This document shows, in pieces, positions 1-5,458 of a stretch of DNA of 5,847 bases. The notes under the pieces were generated by a model. The model saw only the letters and a list, made by a program, of their open reading frames with translations, did no database searches and was not told where the DNA came from. The DNA is from Spirochaetota bacterium (GTDB lineage Bacteria; Spirochaetota; Spirochaetia; Treponematales; Rectinemataceae): the NCBI GenBank assembly GCA_023421875.1, contig JAEZSM010000050.1:1-5847 (forward strand), in the 5' to 3' direction. A program made the position numbers and the translations under genes. Position 1 is the first letter of the stretch. The number at the start of each line of letters is the position of its first letter.

Positions 1-771
1 GGGCAGGGACCGGCGGAAGTGGTCTTGCTTTCGAGAAATGATCCTGAAGCGGGGATACGGATTTTCAAATCTATTCGGCACTACCAACTGGACATTATCC
101 GCGCCGCCTTTCTAGACGGTCGTTCTCCCTATCCGTACATTGGGGCCTTCGACGCTGCGCTCTTTCTCTCCACCAATACCGAGGACGTCAAGGCTGCCGT
201 CGACGCAGGGCTGCCCGCCGGGCTCATCCTTTCGCCAGGCTTTGGGGAGGATGAAGAAGGTGAGCTCAGGATTGCCTTCGACTTCGACGGCGTGATAGCC
301 GGCGACGAGGCCGAACGGCTCTACCGTTCGCCCGGCGGGCAGGAGCGCTTCGCCGAAACAGAACTGCGCAAGGCCGAGACCCCCCTCGATCCGGGACCAA
401 TGAAGCCCTTCTTTGAAAAACTGGCAGCCCTTCAGCAGCATCAGCGCGCGGAAGGCTCTGCGAAGGCAGCGGGCTTTACCAGCCAAGCGGACCTTGATGG
501 TTCTGCAGGCATCGCAGGCGAACCGAGAACGATGATTCGCACTGCCATAATAACCGCCCGGAACGCCCCAGCCCACGAAAGGGTGATAAACACACTCAAG
601 CGCTGGGGGATTTTTACCGACGAGATTTTCTTTTTAGGCGGCATAGAGAAGCGCAGAATCCTGGAAGCCTTCAAGCCCCACCTCTTCTTCGATGACCAGC
701 TGCGGCATTTTGAAGACGCAGGCCCTATGGCCGCCTGTGTCCATGTGCCCTTCGGGGTGGCCAACGCCTGA
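1..771 (+). CDS. 5'-nucleotidase (cytosolic 5'-nucleotidase/NT5C1-like, HAD fold), 5' end missing
   Basis: The frame is open from base 1, so the gene enters from the left edge; 256 residues are visible. The GTG at 19 is an internal valine, not a start. The first visible stretch (VVLLSRND..IRIFKSI.HYQLDI..AAF) already lies inside the conserved domain, so I estimate that some 70-90 N-terminal residues are missing. HAD landmarks are all present: motif I FDFDG with Asp94 and Asp96 (window residue numbers), motif II Thr185 in the ITARNAP segment, motif III Lys217 in GGIEK, and motif IV FFDDQ with Asp231/Asp232. From family knowledge these proteins hydrolyse nucleoside 5'-monophosphates (AMP/IMP type) with Mg2+ in the cytoplasm. 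A roughly 30-residue Ala/Gly-rich stretch (about residues 147-178) between the PFFEKLAALQ helix and the motif II strand seems longer than usual. Family call is confident; substrate is not resolved. Confidence 0.9.
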   Translation, partial: GQGPAEVVLLSRNDPEAGIRIFKSIRHYQLDIIRAAFLDGRSPYPYIGAFDAALFLSTNTEDVKAAVDAGLPAGLILSPGFGEDEEGELRIAFDFDGVIAGDEAERLYRSPGGQERFAETELRKAETPLDPGPMKPFFEKLAALQQHQRAEGSAKAAGFTSQADLDGSAGIAGEPRTMIRTAIITARNAPAHERVINTLKRWGIFTDEIFFLGGIEKRRILEAFKPHLFFDDQLRHFEDAGPMAACVHVPFGVANA

Positions 772-821
772 ATTCCTCGGCTGGATTTTCTCAAGGTAAA
801 ACTTTTATAGTATTCATCGAG

Positions 822-855
822 GCTTTTGCAAAAGTCAGACGAGTTTTGCAAAAGC
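822..855. repeat. Inverted repeat 1 (TTTTGCAAAA pair)
   Basis: A perfect 12-bp inverted repeat: GCTTTTGCAAAA (822-833) pairs with TTTTGCAAAAGC (844-855) around a 10-nt loop. Each arm is itself a palindrome (CTTTTGCAAAAG at 823-834; TTTTGCAAAA at 844-853), so the element is also a pair of palindromic sites whose centres are 20 bp apart. It is not followed by a T-tract, so it is unlikely to terminate transcription by itself. It could be a DNA-level binding-site pair or the first stem of a structured transcript. Confidence 0.75.
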
Positions 856-873
856 TACCTTTATGATGCGTAC

Positions 874-916
874 GTTTCGTCAATTTTCATGCCTTTGGCA
901 TAAAAATTGACGAAAC
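874..916. repeat. Inverted repeat 2 (14-bp stem plus 5-bp inner stem)
   Basis: A perfect 14-bp stem, GTTTCGTCAATTTT (874-887) with AAAATTGACGAAAC (903-916). It continues after one C/A mismatch (888/902) into a second 5-bp stem ATGCC/GGCAT (889-893 with 897-901) closed by a TTT loop. That gives 19 paired positions in a 43-base element, far beyond chance. No T-tract follows directly; only five bases separate it from the next inverted repeat. Confidence 0.8.
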
Positions 917-921
917 TACAA

Positions 922-976
922 AGCCACTTTTAAAAGTTAACAAGCTTTTAAAAGTGGCTCCATCCTCTCTTTTTTT
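922..976 (+). terminator. Inverted repeat 3 with downstream T-tract, candidate terminator
   Basis: A perfect 15-bp stem, AGCCACTTTTAAAAG (922-936) with CTTTTAAAAGTGGCT (945-959). It can be extended by a U·G and a U-A pair to a 4-nt AACA loop. Both arms contain the palindrome CTTTTAAAAG (927-936 and 945-954), with centres 18 bp apart. A pyrimidine run ending in seven Ts (970-976) follows about 10 nt after the stem. The T-tract is further from the stem than in a classical intrinsic terminator, so termination of the nucleotidase transcript (or of a local RNA) is plausible but not certain. Position between two co-directional genes and just before a promoter-like sequence fits. Confidence 0.5.
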
Positions 977-977
977 A

Positions 978-1006
978 TTGAATTTCAAGGCTGCATGCGG
1001 TAGGAT
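978..1006 (+). promoter_or_regulatory. Candidate sigma-70 promoter for the diguanylate cyclase gene
   Basis: TTGAAT (978-983) and TAGGAT (1001-1006) are separated by exactly 17 bp; each matches 4 of 6 consensus positions. The start codon at 1052 lies about 45 nt downstream of the -10 box, leaving a short leader that contains the TGAGCTCA palindrome at 1015-1022. It lies right after the candidate terminator, which suits the beginning of a new transcription unit. This is a sequence match only. Confidence 0.4.
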
Positions 1007-1051
1007 CAGGTTCCTGAGCTCAAACCGATATTCTAGTCTGCGAGGTATACG

Positions 1052-2404
1052 ATGCTGAGAATCACAAAACGTGTCTTTTCAGACTTGGCGATCTACATGA
1101 CAGGCTTCGGCATTCTCATCGGCATAGGATTTCCTTTTTTTCTCCAGCTACTTGGCGTCCCCGCCAGCCTTGTAATGACCGGCTGGTTCTTTGCCGTCTG
1201 CATAGCGGCGGGGCTTATAGTCGGCGCAGTCAATATCCTGCTCGCCCGGAGCGTGGTCGGTTCCAGACTGAAAGAACTGGTCAAGCGAATGCGCTATATA
1301 TCGGGGCACCTCGAAAAGGACGACCATAAGGATATCGTAAAAAACTGCAGGCCCGACGAATGTCTTCTCAAGGTTGATTCGGAAGACCTTTTGGGCGAAA
1401 GCGCTTCGTCGTACAATGTTCTGGTCCAATCGCTTTTTGACTCAATAAAATCTGAACTCATGGTGCGGGAATTCACTTCCATGCTTTCTTTGCGGCTGGA
1501 ACTTGAAGACTTGGCTCAGAGCGTGCTGCCCGCGCTTCTCTCGGACACGGGCACCGAAGCGGGCGCTGTGATTATGGAAAGGGAAGGGGACTATATCGTC
1601 GCCGCTTCCCATAGGATCAATGGTCCGGAAAAACTCTGCGAAGGCGACATAATCGCCCAAACAATGAAGCTAAAAAAACGCAGCCTCATAACACTTCCAA
1701 AAGACATCGTCGTCCAAGGCTCGGTGTTGGACTTTACGCCAGCCGAGGTATGTGTGGATCCTCTGCTTTACCATGATGTGCCCTTGGGAGTTATCATTCT
1801 CGCGGGCAGCAAGCCGATGGCTGAAGCTGCCTTGACTTTTCTCGATCTGGTCAACGCGAGCCTGGCGGTGGCCTTCCGTAACGCCCTCACCTACGATCAA
1901 CTGCAGCGACTGGCCGCCAACGATTCGCTCACGGGCATGTTCAATAGACGTTTCGGCATGGCGAGACTCCAGGAAGAATACGGAAGGGCCCTGCGCTCCG
2001 GTTCGCCGATCGGCGTCTGTCTTTTCGACCTTGATCATTTCAAGCTGGTGAATGATACCTATGGGCATCCTTTTGGCGACAAGGTTTTGATCCACGTGTC
2101 CAAGCTCATTCGCAGCGCCTTACGGGAAGGCGACGTGGCGCTCAGGTATGGCGGAGAGGAGTTCCTCGTGGTTTTACCCGGAGCCTCCCTCACCGATGCC
2201 TTCGACATAGGAGAGAGGATACGGAGGCTCGTGGAATCAAGCCAATTCCAGCACGGATCGCAGACTTTGACACTTACTATTTCAGGTGGAACAGCTTCCT
2301 GGCCTGATTTTGACGCTTCTTCTTCTGAAGCACTGGTGAGAAGAGCGGATGAAGCGCTTTACCGTGCAAAAGAAGAGGGCAGAAATCGGATTCTTGCTGT
2401 ATAA
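1052..2404 (+). CDS. Membrane-anchored GAF-GGDEF diguanylate cyclase
   Basis: 450 residues, predicted to make c-di-GMP from two GTP at the inner membrane. ATG start with GAGG (1042-1045) six bases upstream. Two N-terminal hydrophobic segments (about 12-35 and 40-66) form a membrane hairpin, followed by a basic amphipathic linker (67-135, HAMP-like in position only). A GAF-like sensory domain spans about 138-282; its typical closing strand PLLYHDVPLGVIIL is at 237-250. The C-terminal GGDEF domain (about 287-450) has DSLTG at 291-295, the metal-binding Asp326 in FDLDHFK, and the signature GGEEF at 367-371. An inhibitory RxxD (Arg358-Asp361) sits five residues before it. All catalytic and feedback residues are therefore intact, so an active, product-inhibited cyclase is expected. 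No EAL domain follows. It heads a probable three-gene unit with the cNMP-fold gene 55 nt downstream. The GAF ligand cannot be told from sequence. Confidence 0.93.
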   Translation: MLRITKRVFSDLAIYMTGFGILIGIGFPFFLQLLGVPASLVMTGWFFAVCIAAGLIVGAVNILLARSVVGSRLKELVKRMRYISGHLEKDDHKDIVKNCRPDECLLKVDSEDLLGESASSYNVLVQSLFDSIKSELMVREFTSMLSLRLELEDLAQSVLPALLSDTGTEAGAVIMEREGDYIVAASHRINGPEKLCEGDIIAQTMKLKKRSLITLPKDIVVQGSVLDFTPAEVCVDPLLYHDVPLGVIILAGSKPMAEAALTFLDLVNASLAVAFRNALTYDQLQRLAANDSLTGMFNRRFGMARLQEEYGRALRSGSPIGVCLFDLDHFKLVNDTYGHPFGDKVLIHVSKLIRSALREGDVALRYGGEEFLVVLPGASLTDAFDIGERIRRLVESSQFQHGSQTLTLTISGGTASWPDFDASSSEALVRRADEALYRAKEEGRNRILAV

Positions 2405-2446
2405 TATGAATTGGATTCGCTTTTTGGGGCGAGTTCGAACAAAGCC

Positions 2447-2452
2447 AAGGAG
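2447..2452 (+). promoter_or_regulatory. Shine-Dalgarno that fixes the start of the cNMP-fold gene
   Basis: AAGGAG lies seven bases before ATG 2460. The reading frame is open further upstream, to an ATG at 2349 inside the cyclase gene, but the extra 37 residues are basic, unlike the family, and simply an alternate-frame reading of the cyclase C-terminus. The strong SD settles the start at 2460. Confidence 0.85.
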
Positions 2453-2459
2453 AGGCGCC

Positions 2460-2885
2460 ATGATCGATACGAATGCACTCCAGAAATATTCCCTCTTCGG
2501 CGGGGTGCTTCCGGAACAGATCGAGCGAATAAAACCGCTTTTCGGCTATGCCCGCTACGATGCGGGAGACAAGCCGGTCAGGGAAGGCGATCCTAACGAT
2601 AAGATTTACTTTATAGTGGTCGGCAAGGTTGAGGTTTCCAAGCAGGGCATCGCAATTGCCGAGCTTGAGGAAGGAGAGACTTTCGGCGAGATGGAGCTTA
2701 TCGATATCATGCCCAGCATCGCTACGATTACAGCCCTCGAACCGCTTGAGGTCGTTACCATATCGAACCGCGCTCTCTATGAGATATCCAAACTGGACTG
2801 CAAGACCTTCGCCATGCTGGTAATGAACCTGGCAAGGGATCTTTCGCGGCGCCTGAGACGGATGGATGAACTGGCCTGTCGGTAA
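2460..2885 (+). CDS. Stand-alone cyclic-nucleotide-binding-domain protein (CRP/FNR-type sensor fold, no HTH)
   Basis: 141 residues from ATG 2460. The chain is one cNMP-binding beta-barrel: the N-terminal helix (residues 5-28, SLFGGVLPEQIERIKPLF), the beta strands with REGDPNDKIYFIVVGKVEV (41-59), the phosphate-binding cassette FGEMELIDIMPSIAT (75-89), and a C-terminal helix (112-137) ending in Arg-rich LSRRLRRMDE. Glu77 of the cassette, which in CRP-like domains contacts the ribose, is kept. The Arg expected after Pro85, which holds the cyclic phosphate, is Ser86. No helix-turn-helix follows, so it is not a classical CRP regulator. Loss of that Arg suggests weak or no cAMP binding, another ligand, or a purely structural/protein-interaction role (inference). 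It lies 55 nt after a diguanylate cyclase gene and 41 nt before the Fe-S scaffold gene, presumably co-transcribed. It could serve as a partner subunit or an adaptor of the cyclase. Confidence 0.85.
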   Translation: MIDTNALQKYSLFGGVLPEQIERIKPLFGYARYDAGDKPVREGDPNDKIYFIVVGKVEVSKQGIAIAELEEGETFGEMELIDIMPSIATITALEPLEVVTISNRALYEISKLDCKTFAMLVMNLARDLSRRLRRMDELACR

Positions 2886-2926
2886 AGAAAGAACCGTGCA
2901 TTCTCAAGGCGGCGAAAGGACATACA

Positions 2927-3349
2927 ATGAATGAGCAGGAGCAGGAAGAACCGCGGTATCAAGGGCCGGTTCTCTTCTATTCGGACGAGGTGATCGATCA
3001 TTTCAGCAATCCACGCAATGTCGGCGAATTACCGCCGGAGGAAACGGACGGCTACGCCTGTATCGGCGACCCGGCCTGCGGCGATGAGATGAAGCTCTGG
3101 TTTTCTCTCAAAAACGGGCGCATAGACAAAATCGCGTTCAAATCCTATGGCTGTCCAGGGGCTATCGCTACTAGCAGCATGTTGACGGTCCTCGCCTCAG
3201 GAAAGACTATCGACGAAGCTATGACAATTACGGACGACGATGTGGTGAACGCTCTCAGGGGAATCCCGGAGAACAAAAAGCACTGCTCTCTTCTGGGAGT
3301 TCAAGCCCTGCATGCCGCTATTGCCATGTATCGATCCAAATCCGCCTGA
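2927..3349 (+). CDS. IscU/NifU-N-type iron-sulfur cluster assembly scaffold protein
   Basis: 140 residues, ATG preceded by GAAAGGA (2914-2920) with a six-base spacer. In IscU-type proteins a transient [2Fe-2S]/[4Fe-4S] cluster is built on three Cys and an Asp and handed to apo-proteins. All are present: Cys51 and Asp53 in GDPACGDEMKL, Cys76 in SYGCPGAIATSS, and Cys120 in KKHCSLLG. The NPRNVG segment (28-33) that follows the first helix is also conserved. Cys45 is an extra, non-canonical cysteine. The N-terminus carries about 15 extra, mostly acidic or polar residues before the FYSDEVIDHF helix. Length matches a single U-domain protein; the Fer2-like and NfuA domains of full NifU are absent. 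No cysteine desulfurase (IscS/NifS/SufS) gene lies in the window, so the sulfur donor must be elsewhere. It ends 5 bp from the convergent NifX-like gene. The symbol (iscU versus nifU) cannot be decided here. Confidence 0.93.
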   Translation: MNEQEQEEPRYQGPVLFYSDEVIDHFSNPRNVGELPPEETDGYACIGDPACGDEMKLWFSLKNGRIDKIAFKSYGCPGAIATSSMLTVLASGKTIDEAMTITDDDVVNALRGIPENKKHCSLLGVQALHAAIAMYRSKSA

Positions 3350-3354
3350 TATTG

Positions 3355-3654
3355 TTATACTAGACGGACAGCCTGGAGGATATCCGTTCCGGCATCGACG
3401 CGCACTACGGTAATGCCTGCGGTGCTCAGGGCGGACAGAGCCTTGGGGCCGACCTCGGGCGCCAGTACCTTCGAAACGCCCTGTTCGGCTAGAAAACTCG
3501 CCGCTCCGGTTCCGGCTCCATGCTCGGCCCCTATGCCCTCGTTGGCCAATACGATGAGTTCTGCCGTATCGGTGTTGTAGACTGCGAAGCTGTTTGCCCT
3601 TCCAAAAATGCTGCTTACTGTTTTGCCGTCATTGGTGGGAATTCCTAATTTCAA
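3355..3654 (-). CDS. NifX/NifB-C-like small metallocluster-binding protein (Nitro_FeMo-Co family)
   Basis: 99 residues, TTG start at 3654-3652. The start is chosen because AAGGAG (3666-3661) lies six bases upstream and because the family typically opens with M-K-[IL]-x-I-P, exactly as MKLGIPTNDG does here. The fold is the RNase H-like alpha/beta domain of the dinitrogenase iron-molybdenum cofactor family (NifX, NafY, MTH1175 type), which in nif systems carries FeMo-co precursors. Visible landmarks are the opening strand, VSSIFGRANSFAVYN (13-27), GAEHGAGTGAASFLAEQGV (42-60) and GPKALSALSTAGI (69-81). The His often found before FGR is Ile16, and the protein has no Cys; His45 is the obvious remaining metal-ligand candidate. 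It is the last gene of the minus operon, 32 nt after the second MinD-type ATPase. No nif structural genes are visible, so a role in nitrogen fixation should not be assumed; paralogues with MinD-type ATPases are common in non-fixing anaerobes. Confidence 0.88.
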   Translation of the reverse strand: MKLGIPTNDGKTVSSIFGRANSFAVYNTDTAELIVLANEGIGAEHGAGTGAASFLAEQGVSKVLAPEVGPKALSALSTAGITVVRVDAGTDILQAVRLV

Positions 3655-3660
3655 TTGTCG

Positions 3661-3666
3661 CTCCTT
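3661..3666 (-). promoter_or_regulatory. Shine-Dalgarno that fixes the TTG start of the NifX-like gene
   Basis: On the minus strand AAGGAG is followed by six bases and then TTG AAA (start at 3654). An upstream in-frame TTG at 3690 would add 12 atypical residues and overlap the stop of the preceding ATPase gene, and it lacks a comparable site. Confidence 0.8.
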
Positions 3667-3686
3667 TGTGATCAATGCGTTTCGAA

Positions 3687-4571
3687 TCAATGAACCATGT
3701 GCGCTTGAAGGTATTCGAGCGTTGCGCGCAACGCTTCCTTTGCCTTTTGGCCTGCTTCGCCCTCCACGTCGATCCAGGTCAGTCCCCGTTCCTCTACAGA
3801 GCGGAGCAGGGGGTCGAAGGGGACTTCTCCCATGACAGGTATGGAGGACTGTGTCATGGCAAGCCGGATTTTACTGTCGATTTCTTCATCGAGCCCGGTT
3901 TTATTGATAATGGCGATTATCCGCTTATCCATACCCACCGCGAGCTCGGACAGCCGAAGACTGTCCCGGAGCCCGGATACGGTGGAATCCACTACCAGCA
4001 GCACAATATCGGTACCCGACAATGAGGCGATGACCGGGCAACCGATCCCTGGGGGAGCGTCCACAATAATAATGGCTTTACCTGGATCGATCGCGCTGGC
4101 GCGTCGTCGAACTTGGTTTACCAGTTTTCCGCTGCTGTCCTCGCCGGGCACGAGTTCCGCATGGACCAACGTCATGCCCAGGGGGCAATCGGAGACTAAA
4201 AGCCTGCCGGCTTCTTTTGTAAAACTCTGTATGGCTTGGACGGGGCAGTGGTCGGTGCAGGCTCCGCAGCGTTCGCAGAGCTCCTCCACGATACGGTATT
4301 TGCGTGCGGATTCATCGACTCGTATGGCGTTGAACCGACAGGCCGGCATGCAACGGCCGCAGCCAATGCAGAGGCTCGGCTCTATCCGGTAGCCCAGCCC
4401 GGCAAAATAGGGGCTGGATTCGCGAAGCCGGGCATTGAGGGCAATAGCGCCGTTCGCTGCGTCCACGTCACAATCGGCAACGATGCAGGAACTGCCCACC
4501 GATGCCGCGAGCGCCGCCGCGATCGATGTCTTGCCGGCCCCTCCTTTTCCGCTGGCGACGGTGATTGTCAT
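3687..4571 (-). CDS. MinD-superfamily P-loop ATPase with inserted 2x[4Fe-4S] ferredoxin domain (ATPase B)
   Basis: 294 residues, ATG 4571 with GGAGGA (4582-4577) five bases upstream. Deviant Walker A GKGGAGKT at 8-15 with signature Lys9; switch I-like DCDVDAAN at 33-40; switch II/Walker B VDAPPGIGC at 170-178; nucleotide-contacting INKTG at 222-226. Between strands of the ATPase core sits a bacterial-type ferredoxin insert (about 60-118) with two CxxCxxCxxxC clusters: Cys68/71/74/78 and Cys99/102/105/109, each followed shortly by P or R..AI as in [4Fe-4S] ferredoxins. The architecture is that of COG1149. Family members are thought to couple ATP binding to metallocluster handling or electron transfer in the cytoplasm, and dimers form through the Walker A lysine. 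The start codon overlaps the stop of ATPase A (ATGA, 4571-4568), implying translational coupling, and the pair probably assembles as a heterodimer (inference). Biochemical function of the family is poorly established. Confidence 0.92.
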   Translation of the reverse strand: MTITVASGKGGAGKTSIAAALAASVGSSCIVADCDVDAANGAIALNARLRESSPYFAGLGYRIEPSLCIGCGRCMPACRFNAIRVDESARKYRIVEELCERCGACTDHCPVQAIQSFTKEAGRLLVSDCPLGMTLVHAELVPGEDSSGKLVNQVRRRASAIDPGKAIIIVDAPPGIGCPVIASLSGTDIVLLVVDSTVSGLRDSLRLSELAVGMDKRIIAIINKTGLDEEIDSKIRLAMTQSSIPVMGEVPFDPLLRSVEERGLTWIDVEGEAGQKAKEALRATLEYLQAHMVH

Positions 4572-5458
4572 ACGAGTCCTCCCTCGCCGGTCTGGGCTGC
4601 CTGCGCAATTCTTTTAAGAATTTCATGGATTTCTTGCATATAGGATTCGTCATCCGTCCATAGTTTGCCCCGAGCGCCGCTGGAGGCTCGTCTAAGGTTG
4701 AACTCAATCTGCCCGATTACAGGCACTGCTGTTTCTCTGCACAGGGATTCGATGTCGGCGTCACCGAAACCGTATTTATTGATCACAACGCCCGCCTTGA
4801 TTCCTTGTCCTTTCACCAGGCTGATTGCGGCAGCCAGGTCATGGAGCGAGAATGCGGTAGGCTCGGCGACGAGGAGGACGAAGTCTGATCCTTCCACCGC
4901 ATGGGTGGCCGGGCAGGAAACCCCGGGAGGACAGTCCCGGACCTGTACTTCTTTATTCAGCGAAGCCGCCCTCGTCTTGGCGGCTTCGATCACCGCCGTA
5001 GACCTTATATCGCCCACGTCCATACGGCCTTCGAGAATATCCAGACTGTCCAATTTCATGAGCCGGGTCAGACCGACGACAATTTCCCGTTCTTCAAGGG
5101 CTTTTTCGGGACAGAGAAAAACACAGCGGCCGCAGCCCTTGCAGAGTTTCTGATCGATAGTCACTACACCGCCCAAGGCTACGATGGCTCCAAAATGACA
5201 GGCTTTGGCGCAGGCGCCGCAGCCGGAGCAGCGTTCCTGGACTAGGAAGGGAACCTTTAGTTTGACGGGGCACTCCCTGCTCACCTGGATGGCTTCGGGA
5301 AAATACACCAGGGAATCGGGAGCTTCCACGTCGAGGTCGACGAGGATCGTGCGTGCCTGCCTAGCGCCTGCGAGGGCGAGGTGAGCGGCCAGGGTTGTCT
5401 TGCCCGTGCCGCCCTTTCCGCTCGCGACTGCGATTACCAGCCCTCGGGGGATTTTCAC
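4568..5458 (-). CDS. MinD-superfamily P-loop ATPase with inserted 2x[4Fe-4S] ferredoxin domain (ATPase A)
   Basis: 296 residues, GTG start at 5458-5456 overlapping the TGA of the preceding gene by four bases (GTGA). No strong Shine-Dalgarno is seen, so translation probably relies on coupling. Deviant Walker A GKGGTGKT at 14-21 with signature Lys15; switch I-like DLDVEAPDS at 41-49; switch II RDCPPGVSC at 174-182; INKYG at 226-230. The ferredoxin insert (about 68-124) has Cys77/80/83/87 and Cys106/109/112/116. It shares domain order with ATPase B but is clearly diverged from it. One difference is an extra Cys63 ahead of the insert. Switch II also reads DCPPG rather than DAPPG; both have a Cys at the end of the motif (Cys182; Cys178 in B), a possible redox or cluster-linked residue near the nucleotide. 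Alternatives such as Mrp/NBP35 scaffolds are less likely because those lack the inserted 2x[4Fe-4S] domain. Confidence 0.92.
   Translation of the reverse strand: MKIPRGLVIAVASGKGGTGKTTLAAHLALAGARQARTILVDLDVEAPDSLVYFPEAIQVSRECPVKLKVPFLVQERCSGCGACAKACHFGAIVALGGVVTIDQKLCKGCGRCVFLCPEKALEEREIVVGLTRLMKLDSLDILEGRMDVGDIRSTAVIEAAKTRAASLNKEVQVRDCPPGVSCPATHAVEGSDFVLLVAEPTAFSLHDLAAAISLVKGQGIKAGVVINKYGFGDADIESLCRETAVPVIGQIEFNLRRASSGARGKLWTDDESYMQEIHEILKRIAQAAQTGEGGLV

Larger units (their letters stand above)
772..1051. other. AT-rich palindromic intergenic island (280 bp without a gene)
   Basis: No credible ORF lies in this gap between the nucleotidase and the diguanylate cyclase gene. It is clearly more AT-rich than the flanking genes from about 780 to 990. 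It contains an 11-bp odd palindrome TAAAA-C-TTTTA (797-807), three consecutive long inverted repeats (822-855, 874-916, 922-959), a T-tract (970-976) and a promoter-like sequence (978-1006). A short TGAGCTCA palindrome (1015-1022), flanked by GGTT and AACC half-sites, sits between that promoter and the start codon and could be an operator, but this is weak. The repeated use of CTTTT/AAAAG half-sites suggests a repeat family or a structured RNA rather than random spacer. Confidence 0.7.

Noticed and set aside
19..21. GTG at 19 as start of the nucleotidase
   Set aside because: The frame is open to base 1 and the conserved domain is already in progress, so this codon is internal.
441..851. Minus-strand open frame opposite the nucleotidase
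   Set aside because: It lies antisense to a gene with intact family motifs, its protein resembles nothing I recognise, and it runs into the palindromic island; treated as a shadow frame.
822..959. CRISPR array or integron attC-like site
   Set aside because: The stems differ from each other in sequence and length, with no regular repeat-spacer pattern, and no cas or integrase gene is present.
2400..2405. Perfect TATAAT hexamer at the cyclase stop codon as a promoter
   Set aside because: No acceptable -35 element lies 16-18 bp upstream (that region reads GGGCAG), and no TGn extended -10 is present; kept only as a remark in the transcription-unit finding.
2349..2459. Upstream extension of the cNMP-fold gene to ATG 2349
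   Set aside because: It would overlap the conserved end of the cyclase, adds a basic segment foreign to the family, and the AAGGAG site at 2447-2452 supports ATG 2460.
3655..3690. NifX-like start at TTG 3690
   Set aside because: It would overlap the stop of the preceding ATPase gene and add 12 atypical residues; TTG 3654 has a proper Shine-Dalgarno and gives the family's normal N-terminus.
3832..4392. Plus-strand 186-residue open frame opposite ATPase B
   Set aside because: Antisense to a gene with Walker and ferredoxin motifs; the Ser/Arg/Pro-rich translation is typical of a shadow frame in GC-rich DNA. The plus frames at 4665-5245 are rejected for the same reason.
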